Below are positions 24,474-36,617 of a DNA stretch of 64,000 nt, one piece after another. Each line of letters opens with the position of its first letter. Positions within the stretch are counted from its first letter, which is position 1. The position numbers were made by a program, and so were the translations under genes. Under the pieces are notes generated by a model. The model saw only the letters and a program-made list of their open reading frames with translations. It ran no database searches and was not told the DNA's origin. The DNA comes from Blastobasis lacticolella (lineage: Eukaryota > Arthropoda > Insecta > Lepidoptera > Blastobasidae): contig LR990041.1 in assembly GCA_905147135.1 (NCBI GenBank), positions 11,655,907 to 11,719,906 on the forward strand. Reading direction: 5' to 3'.

Positions 24474-24976
24474 GTTTTTGGTATTCTGCTAATAATTTAG
24501 GACTAAAGGTTTTCCAGTGACATTCTACGGTACTGATTGCAACCGGATGGTGAACTAAAGCGGCCGTCTTTTTCAAGGTTTAAGAAGGCACCACCAACAA
24601 CTATTCAACTGACAGCGTCTCTATTGATACATGTAGTATTTGCAAAATACCCAATTCGTCTCAATCGCAATGGAGTCTCAATTGAATAACAATAGCATGC
24701 AATTCAACTAAAATTAGATAAGAAGTTTTTCGTATTTTGCTACTGTCTTAAGATTAGCGGTTTTCCAAATACATTCAATTGAACTGTCCTGATTATAACT
24801 CGATGGTGGACGTTTTACGGCAGTCTCTTTCAAGGTATTAGAAGGCAACACCAACAGATATTCAACTGACAGTCAATTACGATTCCATTACGACTTTGAT
24901 GACACAAGTATTTGCAGAAAACAAAATTTGTCTCAATTCAAAATCAATAGCAAGTGAGTCACAAATTAGCAGACTC
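24474..24976. repeat. Imperfect tandem duplication, unit about 251 bp
   Basis: Unit 1 (24474-24724) and unit 2 (24725-about 24976) share in the same order: gttttt.gtatt.tgcta, ggttttcca...acattc, tttcaaggt.ttagaaggca, atattcaactgacag, agtatttgca.aa and gtctcaatt. The offset grows from 251 to 272 along the unit through small indels. No coding frame is shared. It may be a decayed satellite dimer or a tandemly inserted element. Confidence 0.65.
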
Positions 24977-25264
24977 AGCCCCCAGGCACCCAGATGGAAC
25001 ACTATTGCTGTGCAAACTGCTCAATACAAACGTGCCGCGTCGCGCGCGGTCGCCGCGTTTAATTGTTGCCAGCAAATGCGATTCTGCTATTTCCTTATAA
25101 GGTGCAATCGCAATTTATATGATTGCCCGCAATTGCTAGCCGATGTTTAAACCATTATAACCATTCTACAAGACGTGTATCGCAAGAAATTCAATGAGTG
25201 CTCGCTCCACGGCTCTTTATCGACTGTATTTTAAGCAGTGTATGTAAAGTTAAGCGATTGAGAT

Positions 25265-25309
25265 AAATGTTTCATGTGTGCGTAGACAAGTTACACATAT
25301 GAAACATTT
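25265..25309. other. Imperfect hairpin, about 16-bp arms
   Basis: aaatgtttcatgtgtg (25265-25280) faces acacatatgaaacattt (25293-25309), pairing along almost the whole arm with one small bulge and a 12-base loop. It is short for an insect microRNA precursor. Confidence 0.5.
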
Positions 25310-27507
25310 AGGTATCGTCAATACCACAAGAATACAATACAGATGAAACGCCAAAAGTATCAATCGCGCAACGAATACGTCGCGTTGATGTATTAAATAA
25401 GCTAGATCAACTGATCCATCATACTCCGCCCCCAAAATAAACAAGCAAATCCTTACTTAATTTCACTCTCTGAATTCAATCAGTTCGCAAAGCTTTGCTC
25501 CCCGAGTCTTACGTCATCGGCAGAGCAACGACCGCGACACCGTATGGAACCTGTAATTATTATCGACACATCGTTTCCATATTACTACCCGAAATAATAG
25601 GGTTGTCACACTCACAGCGCGGCGCAAGGAAATTGTGTGCGCACCAAACTTCCATTTATCATTTCCACACACATTCCAAATTCAATTTTGTTGGTTTAAC
25701 TTAATCTACCTGTCAGTAATCCCATCGCAAATCTAAGGCGCATCGCAAAATGAACACCGATTTAGATCCGCCTAAAGATAAACATCGCTAACCCTTTCGG
25801 CGCACGTGGGTCGACGCGTCCCTTTCACGCATTTCATATTCGTATTTCCATTCCGCTCAACCTCCGTAGGAGGATTATGTTCTGCCTCCGATGTTTTCGT
25901 ATCCTATTATTTCACGGGGTGAAAATGGGCCACCCGCTCCCTCAGTCAGTCACCCGCGGGTGACACCCCGCCGCCGCGTCTGTTTCGTAAACTGGAAACC
26001 ACTGTCAGCGACTCGTCAAAATAACATCGGCTGTGGGATCCCGTTCGTAGACGGAAAGCGGGAACTTCATACGCACACTTTATAGCGGAAGGTATTTCGT
26101 CAGAATATGTACCTAATATCTGAGAGTAAAATGTAAGCGTCCTTTAGGAATTCATGTGATGTGGGACATCTGAATTAATTTGTTTATGTTGCCGTAGCCG
26201 AAGGACGTCAGCATCACTAGTGTGATATCATTCTCTATCACTTTTTAAGGAATGTCAGCTTAACACTGCGGCTATAAGATCATATCACGAATATTATAAG
26301 AGAAGCTTTTTCGAATTCAAATGGGCTAAAATAAGTACGCAAGTTTTAAGTATGTAAGCGCCAGTTAAATATTAAATACAAAATCGTAACTACACAAGAT
26401 CGTCCCCGGCGAAGATGTAAAGATTGATCGTGAGCTTCAAATCTCAAAACAAACCCCTTACCGGTCCCATCCATCTTCTCACTAATTGTAAAATAATTAA
26501 AACCAACTAAGCGTGGACGTGTCTCTACCCAACAACAAGGAACGCAGAAACTCATCTACAGATTATTAAATTTTAATATTCTATTCTCATCTATCGTAAT
26601 GCCTACAGACGGAATTGAAATAATTAGGTTACGACATTTTGTGCCGCTGCGACTGTCGCAGGCGAGAAGGGTCGCAATAAGCACAAACCAAAACAACCGC
26701 TCGGCTCGGTGTTTCGAATTGCAAATTTTAGGGAAAAAAGCGAACAAACTACACTCAAAAGTCAAATGCGGCAGTGCGCGATAAGCAAGTGCCGCTTATG
26801 CAAGATCACGAATGTAATTGCTCCCTTGTCTGGCACGACACTTGGCGCGGGAGCGGGACGCGGCGAGCGCGCCCCATGGACGCGAACGAGACGGACACAA
26901 CGGCGTAAGCGGCAAAAATGATTGATTGCTAGCCGTCTTGCGCTGAGCTCTATTTAATCACTTTATTCCCTTTTCTCCGTTTGTGTTGGGATAATTTTGT
27001 ATTTGTGTTATTTGTATACGAAATGAGGAGGCATATCTACCTCCGGCGGAGACGGGGATTCATATCCGGCGACATCCGCGCCCGGCCTTATCACATGTCA
27101 AGCCATCGTTTGTTTTCGTGCGATTAAACGTTACATCAAAGCTTGATTACTTTATGTACCCTAATCTTTAATCCAGCAACAGTATTACAAGTGACGGAAC
27201 GTTAATTGGCACAATCAGAATAAAAAATATAGACAATTATGCATAATGATGAGGAGTTATCTTAGATCGATAAATTTCTAATTAAAACATTGAAATTACG
27301 AGAAACATGATGAGTAATTACCTACCATAGGTAGACGCTGCGGCGGCCGGTGTCAAGGGGATTTTTTACGCGGATGATTTGTCACTTCGTAGATAAGATT
27401 AGCATGTGCAACGTACTAATATGTTCTGAATTAACATTAAACTGTCGTAAGAAAGCTTAACGAGGTGTGCTCCTACTGAGACGATTCATGACTACTTACT
27501 ATATAGA

Positions 27508-27720
27508 CTACTAGCTTTTGCCCGCGATTTCGTCCGCGTAAAATTCGGTTCCCGCGGGAACCACATTGAATTTCGGGATAAATTATAGTGTATATGCTAT
27601 TCTGGGCTATTAGCTGTATCACTGCTTAATTGCATCAAAATCCGTTCAGTAGTTTTTGCATAAGGGAGCAAAAGCATCCAAACATACATCCATCTTTAAA
27701 AACTTTCGCATTTATAAGAC
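27508..27720 (+). mobile_element. 'CTAGCTTTTGCCCGCG' interspersed repeat
   Basis: It opens with 'actagcttttgcccgcgatt' and 'tcgtccgcgt', passes through 'ttcgggataaa' and 'gcatcaaaatccgttcagta', and ends 'aaactttcgcatttataag'. This layout is one of the commonest insect interspersed repeats I know and occurs in many Lepidoptera. It is non-coding and probably the 3' region of a non-LTR element. The copy looks nearly full length for this tail type. Confidence 0.7.
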
Positions 27721-28655
27721 GAGTAAAACATCGGTCGGCCAACCGCCTATTTGTTGGAACGTTTAATCCTACAATTTCGAAACAGACATGGATATTCGGT
27801 ACACATTTATTTGATGTGCATTACAGACGCCTAGATAGCATAAGTGGTTGCTGACGGCCGCAATCGTGAGGTCCGATCACTTTCGTGACCGTCCTCGCGT
27901 GCATTTGCATAATTCGGTCGAGATCTCATCGACAGCGAAATCGATTGCAAATCGTATGAGCACCTGCAATTAGATCGCTCCTGTGGCTTTATCTAACGGC
28001 AATTTGTGAAGAATAGCACAAGGAAATTGCCACTCTTGGACGTTATTGGCCTGCCAGCTAAAGAGTTCACTTCTAAACATCGAAGCGTGTTAAGGAATCC
28101 GTCCAGCAACGATCGATAACCTTAATCAATTGCATTTTTTGTAACATAACGGTTTCGTAATTGTAAATACTTAAACGTCGATTCGTGTAGGTGATTTGCA
28201 GCATTGGCACTGTCAGTCACGCACGGGTGGTCAGACACTCGTCAGAAGCACAACAAACACTTCAATCAGCAGCTAAGACTGTGCACCCAAACAAAATTTT
28301 GGATTGTATATCACCTATTGAATTCTGAAAAAATATTGCTATTTCTAAACGAGATGGGCTGCCTAGAGATGTAAACAGGACCATACATCCACGTTTTGCC
28401 TATTGCCACATTTGGTCTATTAATTCTGGATAGGTATTTTGTGTAAATTCATACACGTTGGTATTGCAAACGTTTATAGGCTAACTTAGCCGCTAAAATA
28501 CCAACTGCTTACCATCAGACTGGTCGTATTGCTTGATTTCCGTTTAAAAAACCATGTAGCTGTGTAATGACAAACAAACAAAAATGAAACTGTAAAATAC
28601 ACGGTTAATATTTTCATTTCATTAAACACGTAAAACAGCAAACGTGGTATGTTTA

Positions 28656-28728
28656 TTTTACCACTAATGTGGCAAACACGCTTACGGCCTGACTGATGGA
28701 AAGCAGCCACCACAGCCTATGTACGTTT
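28656..28728 (-). repeat. Dispersed repeat family D, copy
   Basis: Minus-strand match to the 20811-20882 copy: 'cataggctgtggtggctgc' and 'gccacattagtggtaaaata' are present in order. Confidence 0.55.
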
Positions 28729-28822
28729 TCAATACCAGGGACATCACCCATTATTATGATATAATGAAAAGGATTACGTATGCAAGCTTGAATCTATACT
28801 GAATCTAGATATAATTGCTGGC

Positions 28823-28992
28823 GTAACTCGATGGAGCGTGGGTAGGCCTCCTACAAGGTGGACCGACGACCTGGTAAGGATCGCAGGTACCAGCTGGATG
28901 CGGAAAGCACAGGACCGGCCTTTGTGGAGATCTCTGGGGGAGGCCTATGCCCAGCAGTGGGCGTCTTCTGGCTGATATGATAATGATGATGA
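28823..28992 (+). mobile_element. LINE 3' end with intact C-terminal reading frame (RTE-like)
   Basis: Plus strand, open from about 28823 to a TGA at 28973-28975. It reads RWSVGRPPTRWTDDLVRIAG, then TSWMRKAQDRPLWRSLGEAY, then AQQWASSG and stop, followed by a short tga/gat-rich tail (tgatatgataatgatgatga). This is the extreme C-terminus of a lepidopteran endonuclease-reverse transcriptase LINE. Everything upstream, including the reverse transcriptase catalytic domain, is missing, as expected of 5'-truncated retrotransposition. The frame is intact over 50 codons, so the insertion is probably young relative to the other repeats. Degenerate relatives lie at 16483-16692, 50685-50762 and 61890-61930. 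Confidence 0.85.
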
Positions 28993-29273
28993 ACTCGATG
29001 GACGTTAATGTGGTTACTTTATCCTTATTTATAGTCAAGGAAATGATCATGAGGAAACATGAGTACCTACCTATAAAATAACTAAAAAGATATTGAAGTG
29101 TTGCGCGTGAATTCCGCAAGGCCATCATCGTAAAATGTCTAATTACTCTCAACGAAAGTGAAAAGGAGTTGATGATGACATTTCTCGTTCCCAATTCAAA
29201 GAAATGAACTTAAAGTACGACCTGAAATTCTTGCAAGTACTAGGTAGTAGTAGCTGTAATGTACCTAGACATG

Positions 29274-29356
29274 TTTTTTATACTACGCTGTGACAAACCA
29301 GCAGACGATACACCTGATGGTATGCGGTAAATGTTGCCTGTAACATCTACGATTCA
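29274..29356 (+). repeat. Dispersed repeat family C, 5' fragment
   Basis: 'ttttttatactacgctgtga', 'caaaccagcagacgatacac' and 'ctgatggtatg' match the start of the longer copy at 33231-33549. Confidence 0.55.
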
Positions 29357-29739
29357 TGTCCTCCTATCTTGAGTAAGCCCAATAATGGGCCAGCAATGTA
29401 GAATATCATGGGCATGTCTCGTGGGCGTTGACCGTGCATCCAGCACAGTGGAGCGTATCACAAATATCGTCAACAAAAGTTGTCGTACAAACAGACAGAC
29501 AGTTTGCTGTTGTACACACAAACATACATACATATACACTCACGCCCGTAGGCACAGAATTTTCTGTTATGTTTTGCAATACTGGCGATCTTCAACCCAC
29601 CTACATGATGAAGAAAAAAGCTTGAAGCGGCTCTTCTACAGCATCGGAATCGGCTCGTATGGAGCGGATATATTTCTTGCTTAGTATGGATTCCCCACCT
29701 CTCCGACGATGGCATAGATTTTATTCCCATCATCTAGAT

Positions 29740-29870
29740 TTCTACATAAATATACTCGGCATTGGCATCCAACTGGCTTACGTACATCGCGAGCCTGTTA
29801 CCGCAAGTGCAAGGTTGTGGAATGATCTCCCCTTCCGAAGTGTTTCCTTTGCACTATAACTTGGGGTTCT
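29740..29870 (+). mobile_element. LINE reverse-transcriptase C-terminal fragment (Jockey/CR1-like)
   Basis: The plus frame contains YVHREPVTASARLWNDLP followed by a stop shortly after. The pattern S/T-A-x-LWN-x-LP is the conserved end of Jockey/CR1-type LINE proteins. The flanks are frameshifted, so this is a relic. A related end with LPASVFPDHYNL is at 53088-53345. Confidence 0.6.
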
Positions 29871-30146
29871 TTTCCAGACAAACTTGCAGCAAAACAAGAC
29901 AAAGTTCAAACTTGTAGCTGATGCCTATAATGAACGAGTTGTCTAGTGAAACTGCATCGGTTGCCTTATTGCTGATGTCGTGGACGACGGTGGCCGACAT
30001 CAAGTGGACCGTCTGACCGTGCAGCCGTGTGCCTCAGAGAGGCGAATTGAAATGTTCATGGGACCATCATGACCATAATGCAACTAAGGTTAGCGGTAAA
30101 AAACCCGGTGAATACTTTCAAATTATCAAAGGAAAAGTGGACTCAC

Positions 30147-30286
30147 CGCTCATGTGACCGTTTTCATAGGGCGAGTAGTCTCCGTTCTCGAGGCGGTGCT
30201 TCTTGAACGGGTGTCCCGGGAACTGCGTGGCTGCCAGCGAGAGCCCGACGCCCGATGCGCGCTTCGGAGGTCGCCCCGGCCTGGAA
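30147..30286 (-). CDS. dac: dachshund internal exon (SSRPGRPPKR...ENGHMS)
   Basis: A 140-base minus-strand exon. The acceptor tatgtccgcag lies at 30287 upward and the donor GTGAGT at 30146-30141. It starts with the last base of a Ser codon (AG|T) and reads SRPGRPPKRASGVGLSLAA, then TQFPGHPFKKHRLENGDYSP and YENGHMS, leaving one G for the next exon. SSRPGRPPKR is identical to the segment directly after the SKI/SNO/DAC domain of vertebrate DACH1 as I remember it. It carries an AT-hook-like GRPPKR core and basic KK, KR and KH pairs that could aid DNA contact or nuclear import. The phase-2 start matches the exon boundary expected after the DNA-binding domain. Another AG lies 22 bases upstream, but its use would put the GRPPKR frame out of register. 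Confidence 0.94.
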
Positions 30287-30751
30287 CTGCGGACATAGTA
30301 GCACGTTACTGCGGTAGGAGACCAGACACTTGGCCCGTACAGGGCTGGGCTGGGGGCTGGTAGGCGTGAGCAGAGAAGCCGTCTACATAGTTAAAATGCT
30401 ATTTTCCATCTGGGAAGTCGTATACTACAGTAATTGTAAGGTATTTTTGAGACGCAAACGAGGAAGCGGGTCGCCTAATCGAAAGTGATAGCCGACACTC
30501 ATAGACACTCGTTTCAAAGCGTGATCGTATGAAGCAGGAAGTGTTGCTCGTAAGGTCATACGGACAACATTTAAATTGTCAGGTATGGCGTCCCTGTTTG
30601 TTGTGAGTTGTTCGTGTTGGGGGTCTGTCAAATTTAGTTCGACTTTCATCCGCATACGAATTAACGAGTATCTTGCGCGTACTCTAGGGGCTTTGGTCAG
30701 GATGAATATGAGAAGACAAGCTGTCTATTTATAGAAAATAGGACTTATTCT

Positions 30752-30820
30752 AGGCAGTGACAAACGAGCATACAGCCTAACTGATGGTAAGCGGCAAATG
30801 GCACCCATAACATCTACGAT
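30752..30820 (+). repeat. Dispersed repeat family C, 5' fragment
   Basis: 'cagtgacaaacgagcataca', 'gcctaactgatggtaagcgg' and 'cacccataacatctacgat' match the start of the 33231 and 34322 copies. A further 'caataacatctacgactc' follows at about 30860. Confidence 0.55.
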
Positions 30821-31921
30821 GAAAAGTTCCTGATGAGAGAAAGTTGTCACTATGGTCAATAACATCTACGACTCATACATTTTGTGTTGCTTTCATTATA
30901 GTGTTGTGGGGCAAAAATGCACTCCGATGAGTAGGATCACCCGTATTCTCAAAAATACTTATTTTAATAAAATAGTTTTTTATTACTATGCATTCTCACA
31001 GTACCTACTCGTCTGCTAAGTGAACGCACTGTTCAATACGGCTTTATGATTGGTCAATTACGTTCATTTGGTTAGATAGACGCATAGTGCCGATTGGTCG
31101 CCACTCAATTATTGGCAGTTGGACTTGGAACCCTGTGCGTTTGCGCACACTATAAGACCTCATAGTAGGTACAGCTAGTCTCAAATAAGAAGTGACTTGG
31201 CGGGTCACGTGGTTCGACTTGCGCGAAATCCCCTCCACTGCCATTTGACAAGTCTCTTCTTTCGTGACGCGGGTTATAGGTAACGTTTCTGAATACGATT
31301 GCAAGACAGTAAAGACTAAATATGCCACAAATGTCTGTAATTATCAATACTAGGTAATTATACTAGCTACATTACAATGTTGCTTCGCGCCAAAGTAGAT
31401 AAAGCGGTGGTACCAATCCTATCGGACTCATCGGGCTTGCCATAGTATCTTACAAGCAATCTGGTCAAATATTATCGATATTGTTGAAATCGATCCAAGT
31501 TTGCTTCAAATATGTATGAAATAATACTAATGAAACTGCTTAGTGATTGATAGACCGTTTTTTTTTTGTCGAATTTATTATTATGTAAGTATTATGGAAT
31601 TTTAAAGAACAACAATCTATTTACCAGTTACTAAGGTAGGTTGGTATTTGTGACAAAGAAGGGCTAGCTTGATTCGAAACTAAATGGAACACATAAGAGC
31701 TTGCTAGTTGCGAAATTTACGTACTTGAAAATATTTTTATAAATATAAGCGACAAGTATAATTTATGTTAAAAAATAGAAAAACGGAATCAGAAATCACG
31801 AATCACAACAAAATACATTTCTTCAAATGTCCAAATCGAAACCATAATGCTCACCCTTTCACGCCATTGCGTCAACTAAGAAGGATAATAATAAGAATAA
31901 ACAACACAAGCAGCGAATTTG

Positions 31922-32180
31922 TCGACCGGAGTGGTTCAGTGGCCACGCAAGAGGTCCCGATTTCGATTCCCGGCCGGGCAGAAATTGAAATGATGAATTT
32001 TAAATTCTGTTACGGGTCTGGGTGTTCTATGTATAATAAGTATATATATTTAAAAGTATATAAGTAGTTTATCAGTTATCTAGCACCCATAACACAAGCT
32101 TTGCTTACTTTGGGGCTAGATGGCGCTGTGTGAATTTGTCCACGATTATTTAACATTTTTATTCATTTTATTATTTTATA
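31922..32180 (+). mobile_element. tRNA-derived SINE with LINE-like tail (Metulj-type)
   Basis: The head has an A-box-like tggttcagtgg (31932-31942) and a B-box-like atttcgattcc (31960-31970) inside a tRNA-shaped stretch ending cggccgggcag. A body with 'ttacgggtctgggtgttcta' follows, then the tail 'agcacccataacacaagctt', 'tgcttactttggggctagat', 'ggcgctgtgtgaatttgtcc', and an AT-rich end. This head-plus-tail structure matches the SINEs described from Heliconius as Metulj, as I recall them. It is not a tRNA gene: the acceptor stem and CCA end are absent. The copy looks near full length. Confidence 0.8.
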
Positions 32181-33230
32181 AACCGGGTCATTACTTTTGC
32201 TCCACCCTGAGTACCTGAGTATAAAATAACCTCGATTCCCGCCGTCTGTCCCTATGTATCTATGTACGCTTAGATCGTATAAACTACGCTACGGAAATAA
32301 TACGATTTTTAACAAGAGTGATTTAAGAGTTTATAAGCAAGAAAAAAAGGGTAGGTCGGGGTAAAGTTGGTGTATGCGAACAAAGTTGCGCCGTGTAGAG
32401 TAGTATACTATAATGTGTACATTTACTTTAAACACAAAAACTATTATAGCACTAAACTAATGTACTTAAATTTTTTCTAATTTTTTACGCCCTACACGCA
32501 AATTAGAAACCGGATTTTTAAACAAATATAACTTTATCATAGACCTTGCTGTTGCTAATGCTGAGCTGGGGTCTTTTTTGGCATCGCATTGGTCCATGAT
32601 TTATTGTATTTGTGTTTGTACCTACTTTGTTTTAGTTTAGTATTGAAGTGTTATAAAGTTACCTTAATATGTATTAAATGCTTATGTATTTTTGTGATGT
32701 CTATGACTTTGACATTGTCGTGTCGTGAGAAACGATCACGACATCGACATCGAGCCCGAGCGAGCAGTGCAGCGAGCATGGCTCATTCGCATTGACAAAT
32801 CCACCTCTACACGCAGACGGAGAACAATGAAATCGAATTAATTAAAAACCAGCACACTTCCCATGCGGCGCTTTCCGCGGCTTATCTAATAAATCAAGTT
32901 CTCGCAGGAGGGTGGCCGCAGATTTATTTTTATTTATCTCACTCCCCCAAGATTTAATACCCGAAGACGTCGGCCGCAGTTTCCACAATTTCACGCTTAT
33001 TGTTTTCCCATCCGTGATTTACGATCGCGTAATAGGCAACACTATGTCGCTGGACGCAATAAAGTTTGTCTCCTAAATCTTTGCCCTTAAGCCTATTGCG
33101 AGGCGAGACCTTGATGGTCGGACGATGCCTATACGGGACTACCCTTTCGCAACCCATTACTTCCGTGAACCAAGCGACTAAGCAATTGAGGAATATTACA
33201 AACACCAGATTCCAAATATCTGACACTGTT

Positions 33231-33549
33231 TTTTTTTTCTTTTTTATGCTACCCTGTGATAAACGAGATGACAGCCCACCTGATGGTAAATTTAAGGTAA
33301 ACTTTCGCTCATAACATCTACGATTGATACATTTAGGTTGAAGGTAACAAAAATGCAGAACCGCAGGTGCGTTGCCACTGTGAGGACTAAGATGAAATGC
33401 CTTATGCCTGTAATTGCGCTGGCTACCTTATCCTTCACACCGGAACACAACAATGCAAGCATTGTTGCTGGGAGGTAGGAATAGATAAGGCGATGGTACT
33501 TACCCAGGCGGACTTCTCAAGCTTGACAGAGTCCTACCACCTAATAAAA
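33231..33549 (+). repeat. Dispersed repeat family C, longest copy
   Basis: A poly-T/'atgctaccctgtgataaacg' start leads to 'cccacctgatggtaaa', 'cataacatctacgat', 'ccactgtgaggactaagatg', 'gcctgtaattgcgctggcta', 'ccggaacacaacaatgcaag', 'aaggcgatggtacttaccca' and 'agagtcctaccacctaataa'. Other copies lie at 34322-34602, 51886-52040 and the 5' scraps at 29274 and 30752. It is a lepidopteran non-coding repeat; class not established (Helitron-like or LINE-derived are both possible). Confidence 0.65.
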
Positions 33550-34321
33550 CCAACCGCCATAATAAGAAATCAGCACTATTTAATATTTGAGATCGGAACT
33601 TCTACATTGATAGACATTCAATCCAAAAACTTAATACCTGTGTATTCCTAAAAATTATAGCTTATTAATTATGTAAGATAGGCTGAAGGAAATCTCATTA
33701 TGTGATAAGTTCGACTTTGCGTGTATATTTATGTTATTTGTTGTACATAGTCCTTTAAGCATTTATACGCAATAAAGAGTTTACATACATACACACAACC
33801 CATCTTACCCCCGATCTAACTGGCAACGTTTCGAGTGCCAACTCTGACATAAATTACCTGTTAATCCCGCTTATAAAACCCTTGAAGACAGAGTAAGTAC
33901 GCCAGCAATAAGCACTTAGCCGTAGAAGTCGTCTCGTACTGGCCGTCCAGCCAGATCAATTACACCAAGAGACGTAATCCGCACTATTACCGTCGGCCAG
34001 CCAGCGCCAGTACGCGAGCAAGTTCGGCAATTATCGGAGGGGCGATGCTGTTATCATAGTATCGGCTTACGCAGAAACTGACTCTCGCCTATTTATTTTT
34101 ATGTCAGCAACCGTCATTATGAGACACTCCATTAGCTTGGATTGCGGTGAGTCTCGTTTTCGGTTACGCTTTGGGGTGCGATTGTGTGTTATGACGATTT
34201 TTCCCTCACTTGGCTGGTGGCCGATAACGGGTTTTGTTGTTTCTGTCGCTTATATTTTGAGCGGATTCACTTACATGAGCATAATAACATTTCTTAATAA
34301 ATTTTTATGCGAGATACTCAT

Positions 34322-34602
34322 TTACAAACGAGCTTCAACCTAAACAGCAGACATTATGGAAAGCGGCAACTGTCGCCCATAACATCTGATTCCTGCACTA
34401 AAGTTTTATGTAACTAAAATGGAAGACTGCAGTTGCATAGACACTGTGAGGACTAAGATTGAATACCTCATGACAGTAAGTGCGCTGGCTACCTAACCGG
34501 AACACAACGATGCAAACTTGCTTGGCGACAGAAATAGCTAAGGCGGTGGTACTCAACCCGACGGGCTCCTCGATCATGACAGAGTCCTACCACCTGATAA
34601 AA
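34322..34602 (+). repeat. Dispersed repeat family C, copy 2
   Basis: Same order of blocks as 33231-33549 ('cgcccataacatctgattcc', 'cactgtgaggactaagattg', 'agtgcgctggctaccta', 'aaggcggtggtactcaaccc', 'agagtcctaccacctgataa') and the same orientation, starting about 1.1 kb downstream. Confidence 0.65.
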
Positions 34603-36617
34603 TTCATTTTATAATGGTCAAAATCAAGAGTAAATGGTGCAGTACAAGCATAAAAAAGAATGTCCAATAAATGTGAGGTTGCTAACAAAACCGCGACCGA
34701 ATCGAATATTGAAAGTGTCGAGGGCACAGAGATAAGGGACCGTCGAAGCACGTGCCGCAGCCACTCAGCCGATGCCCGTAATCTGAATACCGCAAAGCTC
34801 ACGCGATAAACACCCATTAAAACGCGTTCGATTTATTACCAAACGATTCCCGAACGATTTATTACGAACGCGTACACACTCTCTTGCGCGGAAACGAAAA
34901 CGCTGGGGACAAAGCGAACCGCAGCCTCTTAATGCGGTGCGGTATCACCAATGACACGAGTGCAATGTGCAATATAGATATGCGGTATTTATAATTTTTT
35001 AGTTTTGAGAATTAGAACGGGTATTGATTCATTTAATTTAATCAGAATGAAACGCGCTACATAAATTTTTTTGGTAATAAAAATAATTAAAATTTAGCTT
35101 AGTTTATTTTTCTATCGTGAATAGCAAAATATTACCTTTGTCACTAAGGGTTGGTTGTATATTAGAGTCATAGTACATCATGATATGAGTAATCTAATTT
35201 GGTCATTATAGATGTGGCACGGCAGTCCGAGCCCAAACCGACAGCATAAGCTAAGTGTATAATGATAATGAATGAACGACCAATGCTCACGATTTCCATA
35301 CGATGCTTAAAAAACAAGAGGAAAAAAATTAACTATCAGTAAAAACCGCAATAACAATCCCACAAATTAATACCTATACTCTCTGTACAGAGATAGTTTG
35401 AACCATAGGCAACGACAAACGACAACGACAATTATCATCAGACGCAGACTTTTGTCTAGTACTTGTCTAGATTTGTTAATTGGACGGATTTTTTCCACCA
35501 CGCGCATTATGTGCGGCCACATAAAAGTAAAGGTACGAAACGGCCAAACAGTCTAATATTAAAAGTGTAAACCCAAATTGTTGGTGGCTCATCCCGGGAA
35601 GAACGCCATCTCATTCTTCGAACTAACATTTCGATGATCTTCCCTATTACCTACAGCAGAATCCCAATCGGCTGTAAGATTTGGGGTGAATATACTCCTC
35701 CTGACACATATATTTTTTTTAAATTACATCAAAATTTTTAGTTTAATCTAAAGAAAAAAGCACGCGTGTTTATGAACGCCACGTTCCAAACAAAGACCCA
35801 CTACATGTAGGTACGTGTGTTGAAAAATGAAAAAAATCTATGTAGGTAAACTCAGAATATTACGTATACCACTAGTTACAATATTTTTGTCAATAAAACA
35901 TCAAAGGATATTCCCGTACTGTATACACACTACAGCGCACTTTCGCCGAACCAACCCCAGTGAAACTAACACCGCGGGTAGTTTTGCTTTTTGTTATATT
36001 TGCCTGGCAATATTCATCACTCACCGCCCGTGTCACTGATCAAATAGCACCCACAATGGAGTCCCCAGATATATTTGACTGATATGCCCTTGATAGATAG
36101 TTTCACAAACACAGTAAGCAAATTCAGTTCGGCACGCCCCAAGTAGTTGGGAGTTTTAACAATATGCGGTAGCGATTTCTACGCAATACCCCCACGATAT
36201 GGCTGCTCCAACACGTTCAAAGGATTAAAGTTGTAGAAGTCGTGGAGTTCTAACAAAAAACGTACACAATGGTTGTACATAACCCTTCAATCTTTTTATA
36301 AACCGCCCAGAAACTCGAACGCCACGTGAAGCTGTTAACAACACAAACAGAGTCAACGCCGCCAAACTATGAATAGAGGCTGGAGTCTTTGTTATTATAT
36401 TTGTATTTACTATTCTCTACTCTTAGTGGACGTGTTCACACTCACTACCAATTACTGACACTAAATCATAGCGTCCACGTGGAGTAAACATCCTTCCCCT
36501 TCGCACCGGGAGTTAAAAACGTGGAAACACCGAAAGCATCTCGCTGACAGCCTATCGTAAGCTAATAGTCATAATCTGTATATTTTTTGTCGTGTTTTGT
36601 TTCGAGCGTCCGATTAT

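Larger units (their letters stand above)
14209..30146 (-). other. dac: dac intron between exons 30147-30286 and 14019-14208 (15.9 kb)
   Basis: Bounded by donor GTGAGT (30146-30141) and acceptor ccttgttgcag at 14209. It contains CpG-rich unique blocks (14460-15150, 17640-18700, 22140-22920, 25450-26100, 26600-27080), LINE tails (16483-16692, 28823-28992, 29740-29870), paired repeat copies (23461-23945), a tandem duplication (24474-24976) and smaller repeats. No exon of dac or another gene is recognised. Stretches with nothing specific to report include 15200-16050, 19380-20300, 21540-22130 and 27730-28640. Confidence 0.85.

Noticed and set aside
28805..29194. 129-codon minus-strand protein
   Set aside because: Its C-terminal part is the antisense of the LINE C-terminal coding end at 28823-28992.
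31922..31980. A tRNA gene
   Set aside because: A- and B-box-like motifs are present, but the stem pairing and 3' end are missing and a SINE body with a LINE-like tail follows directly.
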